Positions 17,485 through 29,100 of a stretch of DNA of 64,000 nucleotides are shown here, in pieces (position 1 is the stretch's first letter; each line of letters begins with the position of its first letter). Under the pieces are notes generated by a model. The model was not told the origin of the DNA, did not search any database, and saw only the letters and a list, made by a program, of their open reading frames with translations. The DNA is from Methanoplanus endosymbiosus. Lineage in GTDB: Archaea > Halobacteriota > Methanomicrobia > Methanomicrobiales > Methanomicrobiaceae. Where the stretch lies: positions 124,001 to 188,000 of the forward strand of contig NZ_CP096115.1 of NCBI RefSeq assembly GCF_024662215.1. The letters are read 5' to 3'. The translations under genes were made by a program, and so were the position numbers.

Positions 17485-18729
17485 TCATACATTTGTGTAA
17501 TTTCCGGGGAGGTATTTTCTCTTGAGGCCGATTATTCTGTCATATGATTCATTAATTCTCTCCTCCGGAATTTCACTCTCTTCTACCAGTTCCTTTACAA
17601 TGCTGACAGATTTTTCCGCAATATTTTCATCATAGACTATGTTGTTTGCAAAGAGGAATATGTCACATCCGGCATTTATTGATAGTTTTAAGGCATCCCT
17701 TAAGCCGTAACTGTCAGTAATTGCACCCATGTCCATTGCATCTGTGATTATTACTCCTTCGTATCCAAGTTTATTCCTTAGAATGCCTGAAACTGTCTTC
17801 TCCGATAAGGTTGCAGGGTAGTCGGGATCTAAATTTCTGTTGTAGATATGGGCAGTCATTATCATATCCGGAAGGTCTTCTTCGATCAGGTTCTGATAGG
17901 GAATAAGCTCTTCTTCACTCCATGTGCCCGTTACATCAGTAAATCCAAGATGTGAATCTGCCATTGCACTGCCATGTCCGGGGAAATGTTTTATCGCCGT
18001 AATTATGCCTGATTTTCTGTGCTCTTCGATTATCCAGCCTGCATTATCTGTGACTACCTCTGGATCTGCTGAAAAACTCCTGTTCAGCCTTCCGATTGCA
18101 GGGGAATTGTGATTCACATTGAGATCCACGACAGGTGCAAAGTTCATGTTAAATCCGTTCTTCTTTAGCATTCCGGCGAGATTTTTTCCGGCATTTCTCG
18201 TCAGGGTTTCGTTATTTTCAGTACCGAGGTATTCTGCTGAGACGGTTGCCGGAAATCCGTATTTCTCTTTTAAACGGCAGATTTTGCCACCCTCCTGATC
18301 CACTGCGATGAAGAGGGGTATCTCTTCTGCATAGCCCTGAAACTGACTATTAAGTGTTCGTACCTGCTCAGGTGATCTGATATTTCTCTCATCTGTGCCA
18401 AGTGCGACATCCTGATCAAAGAGGATTACGCCACCGATTCTGCCTTTTCTTATGTCATCTGCTATTTGTGAATCATTGTCTGCTGTGTAGCCGCGAAATC
18501 CGATCATGAGCATCTGGCCGATCTTCTCTTCAATGGTTGCACCTGAAGATTTAGTTTTATGGATATTATTTTCTGTTTTATCATCAGTAACCGGCAGATT
18601 ATCTGAATAATTAATTATTGCCTCTTTGAATTCCTGCCGGGTCTCAGATGCTGTGCATCCGGCAGAGAGAACTGCAATGAGAACTGTAAGGGTTATTATC
18701 AGGATAATCTGACAATTGCAAATGTTCAT
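17485..18729 (-). CDS. Glycoside hydrolase family 3 lipoprotein (beta-N-acetylhexosaminidase-like)
   Basis: A 414-residue GH3 protein of the NagZ-like class. It has an N-terminal signal with lipobox LSAGC (Cys25), so it is expected to be anchored outside the membrane. The family signature KHFPGHG is at residues 247-253, and the probable nucleophile Asp330 is in IITDAMDMGAI. The A/VDQEGG segment (143-148) is also typical. Archaea lack murein, so the substrate may be another amino-sugar glycan; NagZ function in recycling should not be assumed. It converges with the upstream oxidoreductase gene. Confidence 0.88.
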   Translation of the reverse strand: MNICNCQIILIITLTVLIAVLSAGCTASETRQEFKEAIINYSDNLPVTDDKTENNIHKTKSSGATIEEKIGQMLMIGFRGYTADNDSQIADDIRKGRIGGVILFDQDVALGTDERNIRSPEQVRTLNSQFQGYAEEIPLFIAVDQEGGKICRLKEKYGFPATVSAEYLGTENNETLTRNAGKNLAGMLKKNGFNMNFAPVVDLNVNHNSPAIGRLNRSFSADPEVVTDNAGWIIEEHRKSGIITAIKHFPGHGSAMADSHLGFTDVTGTWSEEELIPYQNLIEEDLPDMIMTAHIYNRNLDPDYPATLSEKTVSGILRNKLGYEGVIITDAMDMGAITDSYGLRDALKLSINAGCDIFLFANNIVYDENIAEKSVSIVKELVEESEIPEERINESYDRIIGLKRKYLPGNYTNV

Positions 18730-18886
18730 GTATTTACATTTCCCCTGCCTGAAAATAATGATTCTGACCTGTCTGGGATTATGCCGGGTAGTATAATGCC
18801 GGTCATGCCAGGAAACGCTTATGTCTGGGAAAAAGACTAATATTAATAAATTAAAGTCATATTGTGCGATTTGAGCAGAGGGAATT

Positions 18887-19975
18887 ATGCAGCTCAGTGA
18901 AATAACAATTTCCGGATATAAATCAATTTTAAATCAGAATATCCGATTTGGAGAACTGAATATACTTATCGGTGCAAACGGTTCCGGTAAATCCAATTTC
19001 ATAGGAGTATTTGGTCTGATTGGTGAGATCCTGAACGGAAACCTTCAGATGACTGTGGCGAAAGGTGGCGGTGCTGACAAATTTCTTCATTATGGTAAAA
19101 AACATACAGATTCCATAGAGATATCCTTCACATTTGGGCAGAATGGATATTTTCTGAAACTGTCCCCCGCTGCCGGAGATACTCTCATATTTGAACATGA
19201 ATCATCCGTTTTTTATGGAAATGGGAAAGACAGTTTTCCGTATATTGATCTATCTGCTTCCGGGAATAAAGAGAGTGAACTCGCATCATATGCAAAGGAG
19301 CATAAAGTATCAGAAATAGTGCTTAATTCTCTGAAAAACTGGAAGATATATCATTTTCATGACACAGGTGATACCTCCCCGATAAAATCCACGAATAAGA
19401 TAAGTGACAACTTATACTTCAGGAAAGACGGTGCTAATCTTGCTGCATTTCTTTATTTTCTGATGAATATTTATCCGGAACATTATTACAGAATAAGAGA
19501 TACGGTCAGGCTTGTAACTCCGTTCTTTGATGATTTTGTTCTCCGCCCGGATAATTACAATACGGAGACAATTAAACTTGAATGGCATGAAAAAGGGAGC
19601 GATTTTCCTTTCGGTGCAAATGATTTCTCAGACGGAACTCTGAGGTTTATCTGCCTTACAACTCTTCTTCAGCAGCCAAATCTGCCTGAGATGATTATAA
19701 TTGACGAGCCTGAACTTGGTCTGCATCCGTATGCCATTAATGTACTCGCTTCAATGATAAAGAGTGCATCAAAGAGAACACAATTGCTTATCTCTACCCA
19801 GTCAGTGACTCTTGTCAATCAGTTTGAACCTGAAGTTCTGCTTGTAGTTGACAGGGCAGAAGGAGACACCCGGATAAGCAGGCCTGATGAAGATGAACTT
19901 ACAGACTGGCTTGATGATTATACATTAGGCGAATTGTGGGAGAAGAATATTCTTGGCGGGAGACCAACCGGATGA
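18887..19975 (+). CDS. AAA/ABC-type ATPase (OLD/RecF-like)
   Basis: A 362-residue P-loop ATPase of the RecF/SMC/OLD-like kind. The N-terminal segment is ITISGYKSI, Walker A is GANGSGKS (29-36), Walker B and signature-like region IIIDEPELGLHPYA is near 270, and LLISTQSVTLV follows as the switch segment. Its stop overlaps the start of a DUF4276-like gene (ATGA). Pairs of such an ATPase with a TOPRIM-like partner are common among anti-phage modules (split OLD-type, AbiL-like), so a defence role is inferred. No direct evidence for a nuclease is in this protein. Confidence 0.82.
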   Translation: MQLSEITISGYKSILNQNIRFGELNILIGANGSGKSNFIGVFGLIGEILNGNLQMTVAKGGGADKFLHYGKKHTDSIEISFTFGQNGYFLKLSPAAGDTLIFEHESSVFYGNGKDSFPYIDLSASGNKESELASYAKEHKVSEIVLNSLKNWKIYHFHDTGDTSPIKSTNKISDNLYFRKDGANLAAFLYFLMNIYPEHYYRIRDTVRLVTPFFDDFVLRPDNYNTETIKLEWHEKGSDFPFGANDFSDGTLRFICLTTLLQQPNLPEMIIIDEPELGLHPYAINVLASMIKSASKRTQLLISTQSVTLVNQFEPEVLLVVDRAEGDTRISRPDEDELTDWLDDYTLGELWEKNILGGRPTG

Positions 19976-20646
19976 CAGATTATATCCGGCTGAAAATTAT
20001 CTGTGAAGGTCAGGCTGAAGAGACTTTTGTATCAAAAGTCCTGTATGATAAGTTAGCCCTGAAAGGGATTTACTGCATACCATTCCGCCTGATAACTTCA
20101 GTAAAGTCAAAGACATACAGGGGTGGAATTGTCAGTTATGCAAAAGCAAAGAAGGATATTCTTCGCGCATTGAATGAGAAAGAGGCATATGTCACTACAA
20201 TGTTTGATTATTATAAACTTTCAAAGGATTTTCCCGGAAAAGATGAGGCATCAGGTATAAATGATCCATATGGGAAAGTGGAAGTTATTGAAAATTCAAT
20301 GGCAGAGGATATAGGTAACCGACGTTTTATCCCGTATATTCAGTTGCATGAGTTTGAATCACTATTATTCAGCGATATTGATTCAATAGACAGAGTTATG
20401 AAGCTCTCATACGGAACAAAAATAAATGAACTGAGATCAGTAATATCCGCATGTCCAAATCCTGAGGGAATAAATGATGGTGAAAATACAGCTCCCTCCA
20501 AAAGGCTTATCCGCCTGTACCCGTCCTATCAGAAGATCACAGACGGAGTGCTGATTGCAGATCTGGTTGCAGCCGGAAAAATGCGTGATAAGTGCCGGCA
20601 TTTTAACGGGTGGCTGGATAAAATTGAAAATCTGAGCAGAATTTGA
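19972..20646 (+). CDS. DUF4276-like (TOPRIM-related) protein
   Basis: A 224-residue partner of the preceding ATPase. The start is ATG 19972, overlapping the upstream stop, rather than the GTG at 19936. The pattern fits DUF4276: IICEGQAEETFV near the N-terminus (acidic residue of the TOPRIM first strand), VTTMFDYYKL (acidic second motif) and IQLHEFESLLFSD. Members are thought to be TOPRIM-fold nuclease-like effectors, but catalytic activity is unproven here. Translational coupling suggests the two proteins form a complex. Confidence 0.75.
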   Translation: MTDYIRLKIICEGQAEETFVSKVLYDKLALKGIYCIPFRLITSVKSKTYRGGIVSYAKAKKDILRALNEKEAYVTTMFDYYKLSKDFPGKDEASGINDPYGKVEVIENSMAEDIGNRRFIPYIQLHEFESLLFSDIDSIDRVMKLSYGTKINELRSVISACPNPEGINDGENTAPSKRLIRLYPSYQKITDGVLIADLVAAGKMRDKCRHFNGWLDKIENLSRI

Positions 20647-20797
20647 TGGATTACGGTCCCGATATTTTTCACCGGATATCTGCCCGGAACCATTCTCTGT
20701 CCCGGCCCATATGCTTTCTGCGGGATAAAGGCGTATATTTTATTACATTCAGGGACATTGGATAGTATATGGGAACTATGTGATTCCCGGAGATATT

Positions 20798-22582
20798 ATG
20801 TACCTTAAAACCGGAAGAGACGGGAAGGGTGATTTTGCCGGATTGAACAGTTACTTTAAATGTTTTATTCTCTCTCTGTTTTTACATAAGGGGTCTCCGG
20901 CTGAATCCGCCAAAAAGAGAAGCTGCGGTTATCTTTCCGGTTTAAAATGTTCTGTAAATTCCGTATCTGCCCGGTCTTCTCTAAACTCAGCAGCGTTTTT
21001 ATCTGCCCGTCTGTTATTTACGCTGTATATTCTCCTTTTTTTCCTTCTCTTTATACTGTCGCCGGCTTCTGCACTGGCTGACGGCAGCCGGGTAATCACT
21101 GCCGGTGGTGATGATAATTTTGCCCCTTATGAGTATCTCGATCATTCCGGGCAGCCTTCCGGGTTTAACGTCGAACTGTTAAGGGCGGTTTCTGATGAGA
21201 TGGGCCTGAATGTGAGCATAAAACTTACCCCCTGGTATGAGGCGAGAGGTGATCTCGAAGCCGGCAGAATTGATATGATGACCGGGATGTTTTATTCAAA
21301 AGATCGTGATGTGGTCCTGAATTTTTCCAGTCCGTATATTCTGGTGTCACAGGGAATTTTTGTCAGAGTTGGTTCTGAGATTAAAGGGCCTGAGGATCTC
21401 TATGGTAAAGAGATCATAGTTGAAAACTCTGATTATCTGCATGATTATGTCATAAGTATGGGTTTTTCTGATGATATTATTACACAAGACAGTCAGTCCG
21501 AAGCCCTTTTTCTTCTTGCATCCGGAAAATATGACTGTGCCCTTCTTACAAAGATCCACGGGGAAGATTTAATCAACAGATATGATCTCCGGAATGTTGT
21601 GGCCGTTGGGCCGCCGATTGAGCCAAGGGAATACTGCTTTGCGTTCTCGGCGGATAGTAGCGATCTTATTCCGGTTTTCAATGAGGGTCTTGCCATTGTC
21701 AAGAAGAACGGGAGATATGATGAGATATATGATAAATGGTTTGGAGTGTATGAGGAGAAGGAATTTTATTCAACGCTTCTCAATTTTGTCTTATTTTTCC
21801 TTCTGCCAGCGTTATTTCTTCTTGTAGTTGCACTGGTCTGGTCACTCTCGCTTAAGAGGGAGGTTGTACGGAAATCAGCCGAATTAAAGGAAGAGCTGAT
21901 CAAGCAGAGAGAGATTAAAACTGCCCTTAAAGAGAGTGAGAACAAATATTATGAGCTTTTCAACAATATAAACGAGGCTGTATTTCTGAGTGAGATTTTA
22001 TCGGGCGGAAAAGAGGGCACATTTGCAGAGGTGAATGAGACTGCATGCCGGAGGCTTGGTTACTCACGTGATGAACTGTTAAACCTTAAAGTTCAGGATA
22101 TAATCAGGCTTCCGGTGCAGAAATGCAATGCCATACAGGCGGATATTGCTGAAAAAGAGGGTTATGCCTCATATCAGACTGAGCATATAAGAAGAGACGG
22201 CTTAGTCTTCCCTGTACATGTGAAGGCACGTCTCCTTGAGCTTGGCGGCCGGAGATACATCCTTCAGCTTGTAAGGGACATCACGGAGGAGAGGGAATCC
22301 CGGAAGCGTGAGACTGATGCATTAAAGCAGATTGAGCATAATATCTCACAGCTTGCAATACTCAATGATGAGATAAGAAATCCTCTGACAGTTATTGCAG
22401 GCGTTCTTGATATGAATATGGAAAACGCTGATGAAATTATTCTGAGTCAGGTAAAGGAGATTGATATTATTATAAAACGGCTTGATCATGGCTGGCTTGA
22501 ATCAGCAAAAATTCAGGAATATCTGAAGAAGCATCTTGCTATTGATGATATAGAAAAGACCGTGGATAAAGAAGATAAGTGA
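20798..22582 (+). CDS. Membrane sensor with extracellular solute-binding domain and PAS domain, lacking a kinase domain
   Basis: 594 residues from ATG 20798, which follows GGAGAT; a GTG at 20780 is possible. A long N-terminal extension holds a weak hydrophobic patch, then a strong hydrophobic segment ending SPASALA (signal/TM). A family 3 solute-binding domain (~95-320: DDNFAPYEYLDHSGQPSGFNVEL) precedes a TM segment (~330-352), a coiled coil and one PAS domain (~385-500). The C-terminal helix pair reads LAILNDEIRNPLTVI, where HisKA domains have S-H-E-x-R-x-P-L; the His position is Asp. There is no HATPase domain, so output is probably by protein contact. Confidence 0.82.
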   Translation: MYLKTGRDGKGDFAGLNSYFKCFILSLFLHKGSPAESAKKRSCGYLSGLKCSVNSVSARSSLNSAAFLSARLLFTLYILLFFLLFILSPASALADGSRVITAGGDDNFAPYEYLDHSGQPSGFNVELLRAVSDEMGLNVSIKLTPWYEARGDLEAGRIDMMTGMFYSKDRDVVLNFSSPYILVSQGIFVRVGSEIKGPEDLYGKEIIVENSDYLHDYVISMGFSDDIITQDSQSEALFLLASGKYDCALLTKIHGEDLINRYDLRNVVAVGPPIEPREYCFAFSADSSDLIPVFNEGLAIVKKNGRYDEIYDKWFGVYEEKEFYSTLLNFVLFFLLPALFLLVVALVWSLSLKREVVRKSAELKEELIKQREIKTALKESENKYYELFNNINEAVFLSEILSGGKEGTFAEVNETACRRLGYSRDELLNLKVQDIIRLPVQKCNAIQADIAEKEGYASYQTEHIRRDGLVFPVHVKARLLELGGRRYILQLVRDITEERESRKRETDALKQIEHNISQLAILNDEIRNPLTVIAGVLDMNMENADEIILSQVKEIDIIIKRLDHGWLESAKIQEYLKKHLAIDDIEKTVDKEDK

Positions 22583-22679
22583 ATAACTTCCTGCTTACGA
22601 AGGGTGATTTTCCGCCTGAAAAGATTGGATGTTCACTCAGTTCCGGAATAATTATCTGCCTGCAAATTAATTTCTGATT

Positions 22680-23023
22680 ATGGGAAAAAACTGTTTTCAT
22701 ACCACTCCCCGGTTCTCTTTGTTAAGGATTTAGAGGCTTCAGAGAAGTTTTACATGAGCCTGTGGGTTCACAGATGGCAGATGAAAAATCTAAGTTTTTC
22801 ATGGGAGTTTTACACTGGAATTGTGGGCGAGGAGATCGAGCTTGATCTTGGAAAAAGTATTGGTTTTAAAGGCGGGCTTGCGATATGGGGCGGGTATTAT
22901 GCAAAGGGATTTGTATTTGGCATTAATAATTCCGGAGTGGGGGCGGCTGGAAGTGCCGAGGATGCAGCGTTGAGTAATGAAGGAAATGATGGAGATGCAG
23001 GAAAAGAAGTACCTGCTGACTAA
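22680..23023 (+). pseudogene. Decayed glyoxalase/bleomycin-resistance (VOC) family gene
   Basis: A VOC-family start, SPVLFVKDLEASEKFY, then GIVGEEIELDLGKSIGFKGGLAIW, can be read in the frame of 22682-23023. The only good ATG (22680) is in another frame, so an indel near the A run at 22685-22690 is likely. About 20 extra residues between EKFY and SWEFYTG come from an imperfect internal duplication (AAGTTTTACATG..., AAGTTTTTCATG...). The end of the frame is Gly/Ala/Asp-rich and unlike VOC proteins, and the second half of the fold is missing. A 89-residue product from ATG 22754 is unlikely to work. Confidence 0.6.
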
Positions 23024-23191
23024 ATTTCCGGGGAAACGACAATGCCGGTTGAAATTGTTAAGTTTATGTCTGGAGAAATAGATTAGTGTCAAGTCAATTA
23101 AATTTTGTGATGATATGGTCTATAGAATAATTATCAGACATCATAATTCAATAAAGTAAGATTTAAGCCTGAAAAATGCTAATTTCAATAT

Positions 23192-26100
23192 ATGATGAAG
23201 GGGATTTCATATTTTAATAAGGGGTGTCCATGGTTAAACCCATATATGTCTGCTGCATTTTCATCTCAGGCAGTTGTAAATTTAGTGAATAAGAATTCTT
23301 CTTTTTCTTCAGAAAATATTAAAAATTTGTATCACTATGCCTCAGGATTTACATTTAGTTTACATATTCCTGGTGATTCAGAAAATATTAATGACGATTT
23401 AAGAAGACTCGGTTCAGTACTGATGAAGTTTGCTCATAGAGGAACGCCTGCTCCATGCAGTATAAAACTGGAAGAATTCCTTTTAGAAGAAGCAAGAAAA
23501 GAAGATATACTGGATTATTTTGTAGATAAATATTCAGGTGAAATTAGTTTTACCTGTGAATCCATTATTTCAGCCAAAGAACTAAATAATTCCCTGAAAA
23601 TATCCCAGATTCCTGAATTATTAATATCTGACGAAGAAGCTGAAAAATTATTTCAGGAATATCTTGATCTATGTACCGAACCTGAAAGATATTTTTTTAA
23701 TATTCTATCTAAATCCCTGCTTAGCAAAAATATCCCACTTATTTTTCTTCCCCAAAGACATTTTGATAAAATGGGGGTAGAAGGACATGAAGAAGAGAGG
23801 GTTGATTTTGCATGTGAGATTCCATATCTTGACTCAGATAAATGGTTAAAAATCGTTGTTGAAATAGATGATGCAACACATTCCGGTGCCATAATTAAAA
23901 AGGACAGGGCAAGAGACAGAGATCTTGAAAGAGAAGGATGGAAAGTATTCAGATTTCCGACATCAAGAAGGGGAAGCTGGAAATTGAATTGTCGTGAAAT
24001 CACAACTCTCATTAATCATGCAATCCCTGAACCTTATTTTGAAGCTGCGGAAAAAATCCGGAGTATGGATATTTCAAAAAGGAGAGCACTTGACAATTTA
24101 ACTGCTCTTCCAATGGCCGAATCTAAAATTCTTATGGCTGTTGGGCATATGATTTATGATGGAAAATCCGGTGAAATATCAGTAATGGATGTACAGAATA
24201 TTGGTTTAGAACCTGTAATATCTTCAGTTCAGGAAATAATTGATAATTTTAGAGTTATTCATTCAATTGATAAAGACATCAAAATTACCCTTTGCAAAAA
24301 TAATGCTATAATTCCGGATATTAAATACTACAGATATCCATCAGTAGATATCTGGTCTGAAATAAATAAAAAAGATTCAGTTGTCATCTCTCCGGCAACA
24401 ATTTCTTCAGATTACATTCAGCCAAATCTAAGAGCCAGTATTGTTCCCTTAAAAAGTAGATGTGCTGATAATGAAGATTTTGATAAATCTTTACTATTTT
24501 TCCTGAATAATATCTTCAGGAAAAAAGATTTCAGACCTAAACAAATTGAAATTATAAAAAGAGCTTTAAAATTAAAACCTGTTGTTGCTCTTTTGCCAAC
24601 CGCTGCCGGGAAATCTCTATGCTATCAGATGACCGGAATTCTTCAGCCCGGAGTAGTAGTGATTATTGATCCTCTGCGTTCTCTGATGATTGATCAGGTT
24701 AACAGCCTTGAATTTATGGGTTTACACCGTTGTATGCCTTTCATGAGTGGGGCTGGGAATATTGATACAAGTGACAGAGAAATTCGTGAAAAGGGTTATG
24801 AAAATTTTGAAAAGGGCTTTTATGACTTCATATTTTCTGCTCCGGAAAGATTGCAAATGCCGGATTTTATTCATCTTATCAACAGGAATATGAGCAATAT
24901 TTCCTATTGTGTGGTGGACGAAGCCCATTGTGTTAGTGAATGGGGACATGATTTCAGACCGGCCTATATGAATGTCTGGAGAAGAATGGGTGAAGGCAGT
25001 GACTTTAAACCTGTTTTTATGGCTTTAACCGGAACTGCTTCACAAAATGTTCTCTTTGATATAAAACACATCCTTAAAATAAGTGATATTGACTCTGTAA
25101 TCCGGCCTGAGTCATTTGAAAGAAAAGAGCTGGAATATTATATTCATGAGACATCTCCTGATAAAAGAATTGACACAATAAAAGATATATTCAAAGAATG
25201 TATTTCTGAATGTGGTGTTCATAATTCCCATCCATGCGGACTTGTATTTACCAGTTTTACAAATGGTGAGCTTGGAGTAAGAGCACTATCTGAACCATTA
25301 AAGGAGCTAACTCAGGAAAAAATCAATGTATTTAGCGGTGGATGCCCAAAATGGTCTGATAAAAACACTTGGGATAAATGTAAATTTGAACTGCAGAAGA
25401 AGTTTAAGGAAAAAAAGGAAAATATTATTGTCTGTACCCATAGTTTTGGAATGGGAATAGATAGACCGGATATTAGATTTACTATTCATTCATTACTTCC
25501 AAGATCTATAGAAGATTTTTATCAGCAGGCAGGACGTGCGGGTAGAGATGGCAATAAATCCAAATGCCACATTATTTTCGTTGATAATATTCCGGGTTTG
25601 GCTGATAAATTAATGGATATTGAACATTATTCTTATGATGACATAAAAAAGGCTTACAGAAATATTAATTCATCTGATTCATCAAACTCAGATATAATCC
25701 GAAACTTATGGTTTTGGTCCAACAATTTTCCAGGAAAAACATTTGAAATGCATTTTGCAGAAGAGTTTCTTCTTAAAGAAATAGTTAAAATAATTGATGT
25801 CAATAGCAATTTTTCAAAAGTCATTAAAATTCCATACCTTAATAGACAGGATTACGAAGAATATTTTAAAATCTATGGCATAACGCTCGATGTTGAATCC
25901 CAAATTGAGAAAGTTCTATATAGGTATTTTATTTCCGGAATCATTGAAGATTATGAAAAAGATTATACTGCAAAAAATTTTAAAGTCACCCTTGGTTATG
26001 CGAAACCCGAAGAGATGTATGATAAGCTCAAGCAACATTTTCTGGACCACATTTCTGAAAAAGAGATGGATTTCTACTTTCCAAAGGCAAAAAAAACTGA

Positions 26101-29100
26101 CTGGTACAATGCTGCTCTTGATTGTGTAAATGCTCATGTTGAATATTATTACGACATAATTGAGAAGAGAAGAAGGCGATCTATTGGGAATATGCTAAAG
26201 GTTGTCAGGACTGGGCTTGAAGAGGGAACTGATAAGTTTAGTTCTGAAATTCTGAACTATCTTGAAAAGTCCAAATACACAGAACCTGTTGAAAAGATTG
26301 CCAGATATTTCGATACCGCTACAGCAATTGATATTTTAATATCGATCAGGGATGTACAAATCCAGAATGATGATCTTTATCTATTATTATGGGCCTGCAG
26401 GAAGGAACTTGAAGAATTTCCAAATAATTCTTATCTGCTGATTATTGCCGGAATCTGCCAGACAATAACCGGAGATGCTAAAGGCGGGAAAATAGAGATT
26501 TCAAATGGGTTAGCAACCTTAGATAATTTTGAGAAAGACAAAATGATTTCTGATCGCATTTTGGAAATATTAAATGAGATACCGGCAATAGCGTTATGTT
26601 TGAATTCTACAGAAGAGAAAGAACAGAGTAATTTGATCAAATTAGAATCAGGGACCGAGAGTCCCGAAAATAGGGAAATAATCTCTGGAATAAATAATTA
26701 TAAATATTCAAATGATATGATGAATTCTCAAAAATTATTGCAAACATATCCGGATGGGGAAAATGTAATCACTGACAACATTATCAATGCAAGTAATGAG
26801 AATCTCTTTGAAAACTGTGATGATTTGAAATCAATTGAGAAACTGTTACTTGAGGAAATAAAAGAGGTTAAATTAATTGGTCAGATTCCCTTTACTGATA
26901 ATGATTATGATAAATTATGTGATTTAATCTCCAATAATTTATCTAATAAAGACCATAATACATTTAAAGAGAATATTCTGAAATATCGAGCATCTGTATG
27001 TTTTTATCTTGTCTGGAATGGGATTTATAATTATGATGATGGAAAATATTGGGAGCCTGTTTTTTCAGATATCTATGGCTTTAGTATTCAAAAAGAAACA
27101 GATTTAGGGGAATTATTTTTAAGATTTATAAATGATAATGATTTATTAACTGTTAATTTAAATTATTCTAAAAAATATTTAACTCAGATACTTTTTCATG
27201 GTTTAATTCCAGAAAAAATGATTGGTGAATATTATGATAAAATAATATCTGATCTTTACTATAATGAATTAATTAATCCTCTGGATAAAAATGAAATTGC
27301 TCACTGGCTTGAGGAAAACAGGATTATTCAAAAATCACTTGATGATCTGGATGAATTTAAAGGTCTGAAAAAAGAGACTAAATCATGTTTGAAGGGTTTA
27401 ATTCCTGAGGATAAAATTGAAGATATTAATTTTAGACTTAAAGAAATTGAAAATCAGATTGAAATAAAATCAGATGTTATCAAATCATTACGGGATGTAG
27501 AAGAATATAATAATATTACATCCGGGTTTTTCAGGGAAAAGGAATTTAATGAATATGCCTGGAAATATCAAATTCGTAAAAAGATAGAGGAATTAAACTC
27601 CTCCAAACAGTCTATTGAAAGTGAATTAAATGTTTATGCAGATACAGAACATGATAAAATAAGGAGTGATTACTATAATTCCGTTCTTCAGGAAATTAAC
27701 AATTATATCTCATCAAATCCGGAAAAATATAACAAATATTTCAAGAATCTATGTTTAAAATTAGAAGAAGATGATTTTAGAGAGAAATATGATATACCTT
27801 CTGATTTTATAGAATCACTAAATAAAATTTATGATAAATTTTATTCCGGTTCAGAACCTTTACCAACAAACAAAATTAATTATTCCAAAGAAGAATTTAC
27901 TGATGTTTCAGATCCAATAGAAAAAGAAGAAATAAATTCTGAAATTATTGATCTTCCGGTATATGAATTTGAGGAAGGTTTTGAATTACCTGATAATGAA
28001 TTTCTGGATTTCACCTTAAATCATATTTATGCATTTGATAATATCATGGGCATAAATAACAATGATTTAATATCCTGTGACGATAAAGACGAATTTGAAA
28101 AGTATAGTTTTATCAAATCAAATATCTCAGATAATTATTCAACTGAAGATCTGGATGATGTAAAATTAATTCAGGAAGATAATCAGATTATTGAGGTAAA
28201 TGGGGATTCAAAACTGCAATCAGAAGAGATCAGAGAAGAAATAGATGCGGGTGGCAAAAACACAGTTCAGGCAAAATTTTCTGTAATTGATGAATTAAGC
28301 CCTAACAATTCTATTATTGAAGATAATGAACTTTTAAACAATTATATAGATGTTTCCCTTGAGAACAGTGGAATATATAACTCCGATACTGCAAATCCTT
28401 TGGCAACTGAAGATATTGTTTCAGAAATTAATGATTCAGTTATTCTGGGCAACGAAGAAGAGATGTCTTATGGGATGTCCTCAGCAGAGAGTGAGAATAA
28501 AATTAACCCCGAAAAACAGGCAAATGATATTTTTGCTGATATAATACCGGATTTACCTATAAATGTTACTCCAACAACTGATAATTCAAAGCAAATAGTT
28601 AATTTTGACAAGGCAATTTCAGAGACTAGAAATCTAAGTTCTGTTAATATCCATGCAAATAAGAAAACTGAAGCTAATACAATTTCAGAAGAAAGTGTAA
28701 ATGATATTTTAGCTGATAAATCATCTGAATCATTAGATATTGTTCCAACAACTGGTAATTCAAAGCAAATAGATAATTTTGATAAGGCAATTTCAGAGAT
28801 TAAAAATCTAAGTTCAGTCAATACTAACATAAATGATCATAATTTAAGATCTGATAAGACAAGTATTGAAAATAATAAACTTTCAGTCTTTCCTAAGGAT
28901 GAACTGGCTCTTAATACCAATGATGATTATAAATGTAAATCTCCGGATTTAAATTCTGAAAATGTAAATATTGATAAAACAAATACAAAATCTAATGAAC
29001 TTTTAAGTAAATATTCCAAAGATTATAAATTAAAGGATAAGATCCAGAATAATCATCCTGAAAAACCCATAATATCTAAAATAATTCCTGATGTCCCGGA

